Source: Bacteroidaceae bacterium
GTDB taxonomy: Bacteria > Bacteroidota > Bacteroidia > Bacteroidales > Bacteroidaceae
Assembly (NCBI GenBank): GCA_017560125.1
Contig: JAFYOS010000016.1
Coordinates: forward strand, 1-64,000
Direction: 5' to 3'
DNA length: 64,000 nucleotides
This document shows positions 50,940-61,114 of this stretch, piece by piece. The notes under the pieces are model-generated. The model worked only from the letters and a program-made list of their open reading frames with translations, was not told the DNA's origin and did not search any database. The position numbers and the translations under genes were made by a program. The stretch's first letter is position 1. Every line of letters begins with the position of its first letter.

Positions 50940-52271
50940 CTATTTTCTTCTGTTGAGTGAATATACTATGCTGTGGCGCATTTTTGCCGCTACCGGCAAC
51001 AGTGCCGATACAATGTTTATGAGCATGCACGCAACGAGTGTTGCTGCAAACAGTGTGGGATTGAATATCATCGAGAAATCTATAATCTGTTCACCCCAGT
51101 TGTCTATATCCCATATGTAGTTGCTCAATATATCTCCCGAATCGAACAGGTATAGCACCCATTTGCTTGCACCGAAAAGCACTGTGGCGCTTATGGCGAA
51201 GCCCAATATGCCGCCGACGAGTGTGAGTAGCATGTTTTCTATCAGCACTTGCGACACAATGTCCCAACGGCTTGCTCCGTAGGCGCGGCGTACGCCCATT
51301 TCCACCATGCGGTTATCCATGCGCGATAGTATCATTATGCTTAGGCACAGGGCGGGTATCAGTAGGAAGGCGGCTATTATCAGCACAATCTCTTTTATGA
51401 AATTGCGGAACGCATCGTTGCCGAAATCTGTGCGGTTGTATATGGCCTCGACGTGTGTGAATATGTCGTCGGCTATATCGTATGTGTATGGTGTGCTGCT
51501 CGCATTGTAGCGTGCAATCTTCTCGGTAATCTCCTTTTTCAGCAGCTCTTTTTCTGCTGCTTTTTTTACCGTTGCATGTATGTCGTACATTCCCGCAAGC
51601 TCCATTCTTGTGTTGTCGAACCATAGCTTGTTGCTGTTCAGTCCTAAAGGCATATATATTGCATAGGTGTTGGTTATGGCGCTTGGCGCGTCCTTTATCA
51701 CTCCTATAATGGTAAGCTCCTCGCCATCGACATATATATGCTTGCCGGCAACCTTGTGGGTTGCGAACAGCTTCATGGCTGTGCTCTGTGCTATTACTGC
51801 CACACGATTGTTGCTTCGGACGTCGTGCTCGCCGAAGGGGTGCCCGTCGATGAACCTGTATGTATATATTTTCCAGAACTGCTCGTCGGTATATACGGCA
51901 TATTCCTTTATTCTCTTTGTGCTTTTATCTGCCGATGCCGACAGCTTTTTAGCCTTGTTCGAACGTACGTTGCACGAGAGGTTGTCGAGGTATTTGCTAT
52001 CTTCTTTTATCAGTTCGGCCAGTTTCGTCGAGCAGTTATATGCTTGTTTCGTTTCCCCCTCTGTATCGCTATATATGGTAGTGATTCTTTTTATCAGCAG
52101 TGTTTTGTCGCGGTTTTCTTCGGGATAGATGGGTGCGAATTTTATGTAGAGCACAGCGAAGGTAATCATTATCATTGTTACCGACAGGGCTGTTCCGGCA
52201 ATGTATATGCCGGTGAACAGCTTGTGCTGTTTCATCATCGTCCATGCTTGTCGTAGGGCTTGTTTTATCAT
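50940..52271 (-). CDS. Array permease B4 (half-size MacB/FtsX type)
   Basis: 443 residues. Class B: N-terminal 55 residues identical to B5, then an unrelated-looking periplasmic domain. FtsX motif MDNRMVEMGVRRAYGASR; end VYSLNRRK. 6 bp before A4. One half of the most recent pair duplication with B5/A5. Confidence 0.9.
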   Translation of the reverse strand: MIKQALRQAWTMMKQHKLFTGIYIAGTALSVTMIMITFAVLYIKFAPIYPEENRDKTLLIKRITTIYSDTEGETKQAYNCSTKLAELIKEDSKYLDNLSCNVRSNKAKKLSASADKSTKRIKEYAVYTDEQFWKIYTYRFIDGHPFGEHDVRSNNRVAVIAQSTAMKLFATHKVAGKHIYVDGEELTIIGVIKDAPSAITNTYAIYMPLGLNSNKLWFDNTRMELAGMYDIHATVKKAAEKELLKKEITEKIARYNASSTPYTYDIADDIFTHVEAIYNRTDFGNDAFRNFIKEIVLIIAAFLLIPALCLSIMILSRMDNRMVEMGVRRAYGASRWDIVSQVLIENMLLTLVGGILGFAISATVLFGASKWVLYLFDSGDILSNYIWDIDNWGEQIIDFSMIFNPTLFAATLVACMLINIVSALLPVAAKMRHSIVYSLNRRK

Positions 52272-52277
52272 GGTGTG
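52106..52277. repeat. Direct repeat, copy 2 (5' end of B4)
   Basis: Partner of 49433-49607, same orientation. Identity ends where the periplasmic domain begins. Confidence 0.8.
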
Positions 52278-52300
52278 GGTGTGTTATTTTTATAATATGT

Positions 52301-53632
52301 TTATTCCTCTTTCAGTGCGTCGGCGGGAAGTATTCTGGTTATGCGCCATGCGGGGATTGCTGCTCCGGCTATGGCGATAATCATCAGTATGATATATGTG
52401 GTTGCTGTCACACATGTAAAGTGCAAGGGGCCTCCAAGGGTTGATGGATCGGGTTTTATTACAATGTCCATGGGGTTGGTATATCCGTTTACATGCAGAT
52501 GGTGCAGCACAAAGAGCATTGCAACAGCAAAGCCAATGTTCACCAGCAATGTTGCTTCGGTAATAAACTGCCGTATGATGGTGCGTTTCGATGCGCCCAC
52601 GCTGCGCATGATGCCTATTTCGCACTTGCGCGACGAGGTGCGTATCCAGAATGCGCTGAGAATGCCCAAAAACATGGCGAACAACGAGAACAACGCCATG
52701 CTTGTGTACATTGTTATTCTACCCGGCACTCCTCTCGATTCGTTTTGTCGTTCCCTCTTTGCTTTGTGCGACTCGATTCCCGTGCAATATACATTGCCGG
52801 CCTTCAGTAGGGGCATCACCTCTGCTTTGAACCTCTTTTCGAATGCCTCTTGGTCAACCTCCTTTTTCAGTCGTATGTGAATGGGTATATTTCTATATTG
52901 CGTTGGTCGTCCATCGTTGCGCTTTATCATTATCGGCCCCTGATCGGCGTAGTCCATTATTTGCATGTCCTTGAATACTCCGCTGATAGTGTAGCATATA
53001 TCTCTGGAGTACATCTTTTTGCCAATGGCTTCGCTCGTTCCGCCATAATGCAGTTCGGCAAGCTTTTCGGATATATATATGTTGTTCTCGGTGTCGTCCT
53101 TGCGGGGTGTGAATATTTCGCCGGTGAATGCGTCCTTCACTCTGAATGTGGTAAAATAGTCGTAGCCTTCGATGTTGTATATTTCGTGCATATTGAATGC
53201 GAGCCCCTTTTCCTTAACCAATTTCATAAATTTCTCGTGGTCGTCGTAATATGCATCTATGCTCTCTGTGAAGTAAGGCGTTGATATAAATAGCGAATTC
53301 GCTCCTGGGTACTGGTTGTAGCCTGTAAGGCAGTAGCTCTCGACCTCGGGCAGGTTGCGCACTACATTGTACAGATTGAAATAGCTTTCGCCGCTCCTCT
53401 CTGTATCTACGTTATCGCGGCTATATCGGTTGTCGTATGGTTGGTAACTGGTGAACGATACAAGATATGTGCCGTCGAGGTTGTAGCCGTCGTCTATGCT
53501 GTCGAGGCGTACCAGTGTGAACAGCGGGTCGAACGCCACCCATAGCATGATGCTTGCGGCGATAATCTCTACTACTAACCAGCTGTTTTCGCGTCGCTCG
53601 TTGTATATTATGTGTAGTATCTTCTTTATCAT
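52301..53632 (-). CDS. Array permease A3 (half-size MacB/FtsX type)
   Basis: 443 residues. Class A: MIKKILHIIYNERRENSW, TM1, periplasmic domain with LPEVESY and a Tyr-rich segment, FtsX helices with RKCEIGIMRSVGASKRTI, end PADALKEE. More diverged than A4/A5. 5 bp after B3. Confidence 0.9.
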   Translation of the reverse strand: MIKKILHIIYNERRENSWLVVEIIAASIMLWVAFDPLFTLVRLDSIDDGYNLDGTYLVSFTSYQPYDNRYSRDNVDTERSGESYFNLYNVVRNLPEVESYCLTGYNQYPGANSLFISTPYFTESIDAYYDDHEKFMKLVKEKGLAFNMHEIYNIEGYDYFTTFRVKDAFTGEIFTPRKDDTENNIYISEKLAELHYGGTSEAIGKKMYSRDICYTISGVFKDMQIMDYADQGPIMIKRNDGRPTQYRNIPIHIRLKKEVDQEAFEKRFKAEVMPLLKAGNVYCTGIESHKAKRERQNESRGVPGRITMYTSMALFSLFAMFLGILSAFWIRTSSRKCEIGIMRSVGASKRTIIRQFITEATLLVNIGFAVAMLFVLHHLHVNGYTNPMDIVIKPDPSTLGGPLHFTCVTATTYIILMIIAIAGAAIPAWRITRILPADALKEE

Positions 53633-53637
53633 GGGGC

Positions 53638-54939
53638 TTATCTTTTGTGGTACAACGATTGTATGATGTCTTTTCTAAGGGCCAATAACGTGGGCACAAG
53701 CGCCGAGGCTATGTTCAGCAGTGCGCTCATCAGCAGTGCGCACAGGAATATTGTGGGGTTGAGGAGCATTTCGGCGCTCAGCTGGTTGCCGGCTTCGGCT
53801 GTGTATCCAATTCCAATGTGGCTCTCTATGAGCGTGGTCATGCGGTAGCTGAATGTATATACCACCACATAGGAGAGCAGTAACCCTGCAACTGCTCCCA
53901 ACAGGGTGAGTAACATGTTTTCGCATAGTACCTGCGCTAAAATCTGTCGTCCCGTGGCACCGTAGGCACGGCGCACGCCTATTTCCACCATGCGCCCTTT
54001 CATGCGCGACGATATCATTCCTCCCAGGTTCAGCGCGGGAATGAAAAGCACGGCGAGTATGATGTAGAAGTATGTTTTCAGAGCGTCCCACACGCTTTCG
54101 TCCTTCTCGAGGAAGAAGGCCGCTTGCCAGTAGTTCGTTATATCCATCTCGTAGTCGAATATCTCTTCGCTGGGCTGATAGTAACGGTTGAATATGCTTT
54201 CAATCTCGTTGAGCAGTGCCTCTCTTTTGCCATCGTGTGCCCGGGCATATAGCTTAAAGAACTTTTTGGAGTTCTTTCCATCGGTGTGAACTGGATAGCT
54301 ATTTATGCTGGCAAACGGGTTATATATAGTGAGCCATATTTTTCCGTAGCTGTAGGGCGTACATCGTGTGGCATCCTGCACAACGCCTATTATGCGATAG
54401 TATCTGCCGTTCAGCTTTATCTCCTTGCCGGCGACCTTGGTCGATGCAAAAAGCTGCATGGCAAGCGACTCGCTTATCACTGCCACATCTTCGTGCATCT
54501 CCTTTTCGGTAAATCCCTTTCCATCGACGAAATTGTAGTCGAACACCTGCCACCATCCGTCGTTCACGAATATTACTTTTTCATCGACCTCGACGTTGTT
54601 GCCGTCAACGGTTATCGGAAGCTTTTGCAGCGAACTGTAAATGTCATATACAGCTATGGCCTTCATTTGCTTTGCCTCGCGTTGCAGCGTTTCTATGAAA
54701 TCGAGATTGAAATAGTTTGTTTCGAATTTTTTCTTTGGCGTTTTGTGGATTTCGCGAATCGATACGAGTATATCGTCGCGATGGTACTCGGGGTAGATGT
54801 TTCCTACGTTTATGTAGATGACGATGAACAGTATCATTATTATTGATATGCTCACTGATGTTCCGGCAATGTATATGCCGGTGAACAGCTTGTGCTGTTT
54901 CATCATCGTCCATGCTTGGTTCAGGGTTTGTTTTATCAT
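53638..54939 (-). CDS. Array permease B3 (half-size MacB/FtsX type)
   Basis: 433 residues. Class B: MIKQTLNQAWTMMKQHKLF, TM1, periplasmic domain, FtsX helices with MKGRMVEIGVRRAYGATG, end QSLYHKR. Shares about 90 bp of its 5' end with B4 and B5. It follows the ATPase after an 89-bp spacer with a strong hairpin. Confidence 0.9.
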   Translation of the reverse strand: MIKQTLNQAWTMMKQHKLFTGIYIAGTSVSISIIMILFIVIYINVGNIYPEYHRDDILVSIREIHKTPKKKFETNYFNLDFIETLQREAKQMKAIAVYDIYSSLQKLPITVDGNNVEVDEKVIFVNDGWWQVFDYNFVDGKGFTEKEMHEDVAVISESLAMQLFASTKVAGKEIKLNGRYYRIIGVVQDATRCTPYSYGKIWLTIYNPFASINSYPVHTDGKNSKKFFKLYARAHDGKREALLNEIESIFNRYYQPSEEIFDYEMDITNYWQAAFFLEKDESVWDALKTYFYIILAVLFIPALNLGGMISSRMKGRMVEIGVRRAYGATGRQILAQVLCENMLLTLLGAVAGLLLSYVVVYTFSYRMTTLIESHIGIGYTAEAGNQLSAEMLLNPTIFLCALLMSALLNIASALVPTLLALRKDIIQSLYHKR

Positions 54940-54982
54940 GGTGGGGTGTATTGTTTTGTTGTATCCTTTTGCTATCGCAAGC

Positions 54983-55016
54983 GGTTAAGGGCCATTGCAG
55001 TAAATGGCCCTTAACC
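54983..55016. other. Strong hairpin between the array ATPase and permease B3
   Basis: Perfect 14-bp inverted repeat (54983-54996 and 55003-55016, 6-nt loop) 12 bp after the ATPase stop. No T run follows on the minus strand, so it is not a standard terminator. It may protect the 3' end of upstream mRNA or partly stop transcription. Confidence 0.6.
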
Positions 55017-55028
55017 TTTGTTGTGTGC

Positions 55029-55694
55029 CTATTCAATCTGGCGACCGTCGAAGAAGCGTATGGTGCGCGAGGTCTGCTTTGCCTGCTCCTCGTTGTGGGT
55101 TACCATCACAATGGTGCGGCCATCTTCGCGGTTCAGCTTGTGAAGGATCTCCATCACCTCGGCACCCATCTTCGAATCGAGGTTACCGGTGGGCTCATCG
55201 GCGAGGATAATCTCGGGGTTGCCTATGATGGCGCGGGCTATGGCTACACGCTGGCACTGACCGCCCGACAGCTGTGTGGGCATGTGGTACATGCGGTGTG
55301 TGAGCCCCACACGTTCGAGCATCTCCTTGGCAAGGCGTGTGCGCTCCTTGGCGCTTATCTTGCGATAGAGCAGGGGCAGTTCCACGTTGTCAATCACGTT
55401 GAGCGAGTTTATCAGGTGGAAGCTCTGGAAGACGAAGCCCAGGGTGTTGTTACGGAAGGCTGCAAGCTCCTTCTCGGTCATCTGATCGACGGTGGTGCCG
55501 GCAATCTCTATGGTGCCGCTTGTAGGCTTGTCGAGCAATCCCATGATGTTGAGCAGGGTGGATTTGCCACATCCCGAGGGTCCCATGATGCTAAGGAATT
55601 CTCCTTTGTGTACTTCGATGTTTACATTTTCGAGCGCCTGTGTCTCTACTGAATCGGTGCGGTAAATCTTGTTTACTCCAGTTAATTTAATCAT
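55029..55694 (-). CDS. Sole ABC ATP-binding protein of the permease array (MacB/LolD type)
   Basis: 221 residues: Walker A GPSGCGKST, Q loop FQSFHLINSL, signature LSGGQCQR, Walker B IILADEPTGNLDS, H loop THN. The only nucleotide-binding domain among twelve permeases from 42.6 to 61.1 kb. It lies in the middle of the locus, after A2 (47 bp) and before B3. It presumably powers all permease pairs. Confidence 0.96.
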   Translation of the reverse strand: MIKLTGVNKIYRTDSVETQALENVNIEVHKGEFLSIMGPSGCGKSTLLNIMGLLDKPTSGTIEIAGTTVDQMTEKELAAFRNNTLGFVFQSFHLINSLNVIDNVELPLLYRKISAKERTRLAKEMLERVGLTHRMYHMPTQLSGGQCQRVAIARAIIGNPEIILADEPTGNLDSKMGAEVMEILHKLNREDGRTIVMVTHNEEQAKQTSRTIRFFDGRQIE

Positions 55695-55741
55695 AATTGT
55701 ATGGTTTTAATTGTTAATATATAATTCGTTTTTTACGGTTT

Positions 55742-57016
55742 CTATTCTCTTAGCGCGTCGGCCGGCAGCGAGCGTGTGATGCGTATCGATGGCAGCAGTG
55801 CGCCGGCAATGGCTATTGCACTTATCAGCAGATAGGCAACGGCTGTGACTATGGCAAAGTGGGGCAGTGCGCGGTTGTGCAGATAGCTTTGGTCGGGGGT
55901 CTCGTTGTGTATCCACGAGGGTACCTTGGCTAGTGGCTCGGCGAAGCCCTCGACATATATGTAGTGCGCGATGAACGGCATCGATACAATGAAGGCAACT
56001 GTAACGAGTATCATCGCTTCGGCGACAAACTGCCCTATGACGCGCCCTTTGGTTGCTCCCATACTGCGCATGATGCCTATGTCGCGACGGCGGCTGTTGG
56101 TGCGTATCCAGAATGCGCTTAACACGCCCAAGAAGGCACAGAAGAGCGCGAAGCCCGACAGCCCGGCATAGAGGCGGTACTTGTTGGTGATGTTGTATTG
56201 CTTGTCGTGTTTCTCTATGCGCTCCATGTACGATTCCAATCCGGTGATGTGATAGACGCCGTGGCTGTACTTGGGCATAATTTCCTCTTCAAATTTCTTT
56301 TTGAACGCATCTTCGTCGGTGCTGTCCTTTAGCCTGAAATAGATTTCTTCGCCGAATGTAAAGTTATCGACGTTGTTGCAGAAAAGTACGATTGGGGTGT
56401 ATTCGTCGTAGTTGAGTAGCTGTAAATCTTCGAACACTCCTAAAATGGTGAACTCCTCACGGTGTACATTCATAATCTTCTTACCAACTACGTCGGTGGT
56501 GCCGAAAAGCGACATTGCTTGGCGTCGCGACAGATAAGCACCGTCGCTTCCTGCATAGTCGGCCTGTTGCAGCACCTTGCCTGTCTTTACATCAATCGCT
56601 CTTATTGTCTCGAAGAGACGGCTCTTGTCGTTGGTTTTAATATTGTAAAAGCGTGCTGCTTTCCAATCGACGAGGCTGTCGGGCCTGTCGTCGGGAATAG
56701 CCAGCATGGTCGATGAATATCCGCCGGGGTTGGGTTGTAATTCGCATTGGGCTATGAAACTACATTCTATTTCGGGAATATTGTCAAACGCATCGGCTAA
56801 CTGATTTAGAAATTCTTTTTCGGTATTGTAAGCGTCGTACTTCACTTTATATACTTTTTCGGGGGTGTAGCCTTTGGGTAGGTTGCCGCGACACACAAGA
56901 GTGAACAGTGGGTCGATGGCGAGCCACAGGAACAGGCTGGCGACTATCAGTTCAAGGAAGAGCCACGCGTTTTGCTTGCGCTCGTTCCATATTTGGTGTA
57001 TGATTTTTGTTATCAT
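55742..57016 (-). CDS. Array permease A2 (half-size MacB/FtsX type)
   Basis: 424 residues. Class A: MITKIIHQIWNERKQNAW, TM1, periplasmic domain with IPEIECS, FtsX helices with RRRDIGIMRSMGATKGRV, end LPADALRE. 64 bp after B2, 47 bp before the ATPase. Confidence 0.9.
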   Translation of the reverse strand: MITKIIHQIWNERKQNAWLFLELIVASLFLWLAIDPLFTLVCRGNLPKGYTPEKVYKVKYDAYNTEKEFLNQLADAFDNIPEIECSFIAQCELQPNPGGYSSTMLAIPDDRPDSLVDWKAARFYNIKTNDKSRLFETIRAIDVKTGKVLQQADYAGSDGAYLSRRQAMSLFGTTDVVGKKIMNVHREEFTILGVFEDLQLLNYDEYTPIVLFCNNVDNFTFGEEIYFRLKDSTDEDAFKKKFEEEIMPKYSHGVYHITGLESYMERIEKHDKQYNITNKYRLYAGLSGFALFCAFLGVLSAFWIRTNSRRRDIGIMRSMGATKGRVIGQFVAEAMILVTVAFIVSMPFIAHYIYVEGFAEPLAKVPSWIHNETPDQSYLHNRALPHFAIVTAVAYLLISAIAIAGALLPSIRITRSLPADALRE

Positions 57017-57080
57017 GGTGCGTGGTGTTTTGTTTTTCTTTTTCTTTTTCGTATGTTATTAGCATTAAGTAACGCGGTGG

Positions 57081-58337
57081 TTATCTTTTATGATAGAGCG
57101 ACTGAATGATATCCTTCTTCAGAGCTATAAGCGTAGGCACAAGCGCTGAAGCTATGTTCAGCACCAACGTCAGTGCCACTATGCAGACAATAACCGTGGG
57201 GTTCAGCAGCATGTCGGCGTTTATTTCGCGTGGCGAGAGGTCGTTTACGCGGGTATCGAAAAAGGCGGTTATCCAACTGCTGCCGGTGATGATTACTATG
57301 TAGCTGAGGACTACTCCCAGCACGGTGCCGACGATGGTCAGCAACAGATTTTCCCATAGCACTTGTGTGATAATTTCGCTGTTGGTGGCACCGTAGGCCT
57401 TGCGTACACCTATTTCGTCTAGACGGCTGTCCATGCGCGAAGAGATCATTCCGCTCAGGTTAAGCGCGGGGATGAATAGAAACGCCAGCAGTATGTAAAG
57501 GTATTTTCCCATTGCCTCGAAGGGGGTTGTCTCGGTGTCGCAGTCGAGCGCATTCTGCCAATATTTTTCCATCTCCATTGTGTAAGTGAAGTTTTTGGGT
57601 CTCGTTTGAGTGTATCGGTTGAATGCATCGTTAATCTCGGCCATACATTTATCGATGTTGTCCGAAGTTATATATGCATGATAGTGGCCCTGAAATTCAT
57701 TTTCGTTGTAAAATACAGATGCGATCCATATGTTGCCTTGTGTGATGGGGGTGCAACCGCTTGCTGCTTCCACCACTCCCACTATTCTATAGGGCGTATC
57801 ATCGATGTTAAGGCTTTTGCCGGCAACGTGTGTGTCGGCAAAGAGTTCCTGTGCAAGGGTGGTGCTGATTACTGCTACATTTTCGTTCATCTGCTCCTTG
57901 GTGAAGGGCAGGCCGTCGATGAATCGGTAGTTGAATACCTGCCAATATTCGGCGTTCACATTGGCAATGTTTTCTACTCTTTTCTTGCTCTTGTCGATTG
58001 TTTCAACGTTTCTATTTCTTTGATTACTTGAGAGTAACGCTACTTTGTCTATGCTTTTGCCCTCGCGTTTCAATAGGTCGGCGAATTTGCCGGATATTCC
58101 CAATCCGCGTGTGGATGAGTAACCTCCCTCGTGCTTTTCGCATTCCTGTGTGTTCTCAATCACCAGCATACGTTGGCGGTTGTACTCGGGATATACCGGG
58201 CCCAGTTTAATGTAAAAAATGATGAATAGGGTCATGGCAAGGGCTATGCTGACGGCTGTGCCTATCAGGTACATGCCTGTGAAGAGCTTTTGCTGTTTCA
58301 TCATTGTCCATGCTTGGTGCAGAAAATGTTTTATCAT
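57081..58337 (-). CDS. Array permease B2 (half-size MacB/FtsX type)
   Basis: 418 residues, the shortest of the class B set. MIKHFLHQAWTMMKQQKLF, TM1, periplasmic domain, FtsX helices with MDSRLDEIGVRKAYGATN, end QSLYHKR. 28 bp after A1. Confidence 0.9.
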   Translation of the reverse strand: MIKHFLHQAWTMMKQQKLFTGMYLIGTAVSIALAMTLFIIFYIKLGPVYPEYNRQRMLVIENTQECEKHEGGYSSTRGLGISGKFADLLKREGKSIDKVALLSSNQRNRNVETIDKSKKRVENIANVNAEYWQVFNYRFIDGLPFTKEQMNENVAVISTTLAQELFADTHVAGKSLNIDDTPYRIVGVVEAASGCTPITQGNIWIASVFYNENEFQGHYHAYITSDNIDKCMAEINDAFNRYTQTRPKNFTYTMEMEKYWQNALDCDTETTPFEAMGKYLYILLAFLFIPALNLSGMISSRMDSRLDEIGVRKAYGATNSEIITQVLWENLLLTIVGTVLGVVLSYIVIITGSSWITAFFDTRVNDLSPREINADMLLNPTVIVCIVALTLVLNIASALVPTLIALKKDIIQSLYHKR

Positions 58338-58365
58338 GGTCGTTTGGTTTTTATTGTGGTTGTTC

Positions 58366-59691
58366 TTATTCTTTTAATGCATCGGCGGGGCGCTCCTTCA
58401 CCGTTGCCGCGGTGGGGATGGTTGCGCCTATTGTGCTTATGAGCACCACCATTAGGTAGCTTGCAATGGTTACTACCACGAAGCGCGCTATGGGTTGGCT
58501 GTGCAGGTACTCGCCCTGCTGGTAGCCAATGCTCTTGATATAGCCTTCGAGTGGCTGTGCAAAGCCGCTTACATATACCTTGTGGGCGATGAGGGGTAGG
58601 GCAAGTACGAAGGCAAGGCTCGACAGCATCAGCGCTTCGGTTACAAACTGCCGCACTATAGTGGTGCGTGTGGCGCCAATGCTCTGCATGATACCTATCT
58701 CGCGGCGGCGAGCCGAAGCACGCAACCAGAATGTGCCGAAGATACCCATAAATCCGCAAAGCAGGGCAAAGAGCGAGAGGATAATATTCTGTCGGTAGAG
58801 GTTGTTTATTCCGTATATTTCCGATACGCCATCTATTGTTTCTTGCATAGAGCTTATGCCTGAGCAATAGTAGTTGCCGGCCTTCAGCTTGGGCTGCACT
58901 TCGGCAGCGAAGCGTTTCGCAAATTTATCGGCATCGACACCATCTTTCAGCTTTATCGTCAGGGTGCGCATGAAAAGATAGTTGCCGCCTGCATGTGTCA
59001 GCAGTTTTTCCATTACAATCATTATAGGCAAATATTCGTCGTAGATTTTGTGTTGGAAATTTTCTATTACGCCCATCACCTTCCATCGGAAATCTCTGTC
59101 GCGCTCGGCATGGAACTCCTGTCCCACGCAGTCGGTTGTGCCGAACAGCTCCATGGCGGCAAGTTCGCTGATGTAGGCATTCAGTATGCCCGGTTGAACC
59201 TCGCCTTTCTGCTCGACTACCTTGCCGGTTTTCGCGTCCTTTATTCTGTAGGTCTTGAAGTAGTTGTAGTCGTTGGCATAGAAGTATCTCATCGGGACGG
59301 TTACTTCTCTTCCGTCGGCGCGTTGTGTGCTATCTACACTGCATTTGCTGTTGAAGGCTTCGCCGTTTCCCGGGTACATAAACCCTATGCTGTGTGTCTC
59401 CACTTCGGGGAGCTCTTTTATTATGTTAACGCATTGCATATAGGCGTCGGCAATGTATTGCTTGTCTTCGAGCTTGGGGTCGTACTTTGTACTGCCTTCT
59501 ATCTGCTTTTTGAAATTTATTGTATAGCCATTGTTGTTGTCGTAATTTGCGGGTATGTTGTTGCGGCTGACGAGATCGACTATGGGGTCGATGCTGAGCC
59601 ACACGAAGAGGCTCACGACGACGAGCTCCAGGAAGAGCCATGCGTTTTGCTTGCGCTCATTCCATATTTGGTGAAGGGTTTTTGTTATCAT
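58366..59691 (-). CDS. Array permease A1 (half-size MacB/FtsX type)
   Basis: 441 residues. Class A: MITKTLHQIWNERKQNAW, TM1, periplasmic domain with LPEVETH, FtsX helices with RRREIGIMQSIGATRTTI, end RPADALKE. The closest class A relative is A6 at the far end of the array. 78 bp after B1. Confidence 0.9.
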   Translation of the reverse strand: MITKTLHQIWNERKQNAWLFLELVVVSLFVWLSIDPIVDLVSRNNIPANYDNNNGYTINFKKQIEGSTKYDPKLEDKQYIADAYMQCVNIIKELPEVETHSIGFMYPGNGEAFNSKCSVDSTQRADGREVTVPMRYFYANDYNYFKTYRIKDAKTGKVVEQKGEVQPGILNAYISELAAMELFGTTDCVGQEFHAERDRDFRWKVMGVIENFQHKIYDEYLPIMIVMEKLLTHAGGNYLFMRTLTIKLKDGVDADKFAKRFAAEVQPKLKAGNYYCSGISSMQETIDGVSEIYGINNLYRQNIILSLFALLCGFMGIFGTFWLRASARRREIGIMQSIGATRTTIVRQFVTEALMLSSLAFVLALPLIAHKVYVSGFAQPLEGYIKSIGYQQGEYLHSQPIARFVVVTIASYLMVVLISTIGATIPTAATVKERPADALKE

Positions 59692-59769
59692 GGGTGGTGT
59701 TATTGTTTCTATTTCGAATCGAATGTTATTTTACTAAGTATAGTCCTAAGTAACCTTAATCATATTCTT

Positions 59770-61068
59770 TTACCTTCTATGATACAGCGCCTCGATGATG
59801 TTTCCTCGCAACGCCAGCACTGTGGGGATAAGTGCCGAGGCGATGTTCAGCACCATGGTGATGAGTAGCACTATGGCTACAACCGTGGGGTTCAGCAGCA
59901 TTTCCATCGTCAGTCCCGTTGTGGGGCCTGTGTGAATGCCTTTATCGAGTAGCGTGATTATCCAATCGTATCCGCCGGCTACAAGCAGGTAGGAGAGCAG
60001 CAAGCCTATTGCCGCGCCTACGAAGGTGAGCAGTAGGTTTTCGTACAGCACTTGCGAAATTATATGTCGGGTGGTGGCTCCATAGGCGCGACGCACGCCT
60101 ACTTCGTCCAGACGGTTGTTCATGCGGGTGGATATCATTCCGCACAGGTTCAGGGCGGGGATGAACAGGAAGGCGAGTATCGCATACAGGTATTTTGCTA
60201 TGCCGTTGTATAGGCTGCCCTCTTGTCCGAATGTATTGTATAGCTGGAAGGCATTTTCCCAATGCTTAATAAGCGACAGATGGAATTCAGAATCGCCGTA
60301 GCCCGAAAATTGCTGTATATATTTGTTGAAGATATCCTTGATTTCGTTTTTTAGTGCATCGACCTCGTGTGCCGATTTTGCAAGCATGAATATTTGTTTG
60401 TTGCCTATGATGTCTTTGTCTTCGTTCATCAATTTGTCGCGGTAGTAGGCTGGTGCCCAGATGTCGCTGCTTGTGTGGCCGCTTTCTTGGCCGGTGGCTG
60501 CCGGTTCCACTACGCCCACTATCTTGTGCTGTGTGTTGTCTATGCTCACATGTTCGCCACATATGTCGTGACGGGCAAATAGCTTGTCGGCGAGCGTGGT
60601 GGTTACCACTGCAACGGGTTCGTACTCCTCCTGCGCGGTGAATCCGTGGCCGTGGATGAAACGGAAATCGAATAGGTTCCAGTATTCGCTATCGACATAT
60701 GCGGCCTCTTCTATTGTTTCTGTTTCGTTCTTTATATTTGTGATTATCTGCTCACTGGGAATGCCGGTCAATCGGATGCACATCTTATCTATGTGCTTGG
60801 CCTCTTTCTTGATGGCATCGACAAGCCGTTGTGTGGTAGCTCCGAACTCGCTGTAGTCGTCGCTTTTGTGGTATTCTTGTATCCACACGAAGCTCAGCAT
60901 CCTGTCGCGGTTGTACTCGGGGTAGAGAGGGCCCAGTTTTATATAGAGGGTGATGATGACGGCCATTGCCATGGCTATGCTTATGGCGGTGCCGGCGATA
61001 TACATGACGGTGAACAGTCGCTGCTGCTTCATCATCGTCCATGCCTGTCGGAAAAATTGTCTTATCAT
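59770..61068 (-). CDS. Array permease B1 (half-size MacB/FtsX type)
   Basis: 432 residues. Class B: MIRQFFRQAWTMMKQQRLF (same arm as B6), TM1, periplasmic domain, FtsX helices with MNNRLDEVGVRRAYGATT, end EALYHRR. First permease after the adaptor, from which a 91-bp spacer with a hairpin separates it. Confidence 0.9.
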   Translation of the reverse strand: MIRQFFRQAWTMMKQQRLFTVMYIAGTAISIAMAMAVIITLYIKLGPLYPEYNRDRMLSFVWIQEYHKSDDYSEFGATTQRLVDAIKKEAKHIDKMCIRLTGIPSEQIITNIKNETETIEEAAYVDSEYWNLFDFRFIHGHGFTAQEEYEPVAVVTTTLADKLFARHDICGEHVSIDNTQHKIVGVVEPAATGQESGHTSSDIWAPAYYRDKLMNEDKDIIGNKQIFMLAKSAHEVDALKNEIKDIFNKYIQQFSGYGDSEFHLSLIKHWENAFQLYNTFGQEGSLYNGIAKYLYAILAFLFIPALNLCGMISTRMNNRLDEVGVRRAYGATTRHIISQVLYENLLLTFVGAAIGLLLSYLLVAGGYDWIITLLDKGIHTGPTTGLTMEMLLNPTVVAIVLLITMVLNIASALIPTVLALRGNIIEALYHRR

Positions 61069-61114
61069 GGTTGTTTGCTATTACGGGTTCTTGCTGTAGT
61101 GCTCTCCTTGCGGT

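Noticed and set aside
42620-61068. Possibility that some of the array permeases are pseudogenes
   Set aside because: All twelve are intact, of similar length, with TM segments and class-specific ends; no frameshift or early stop was found.
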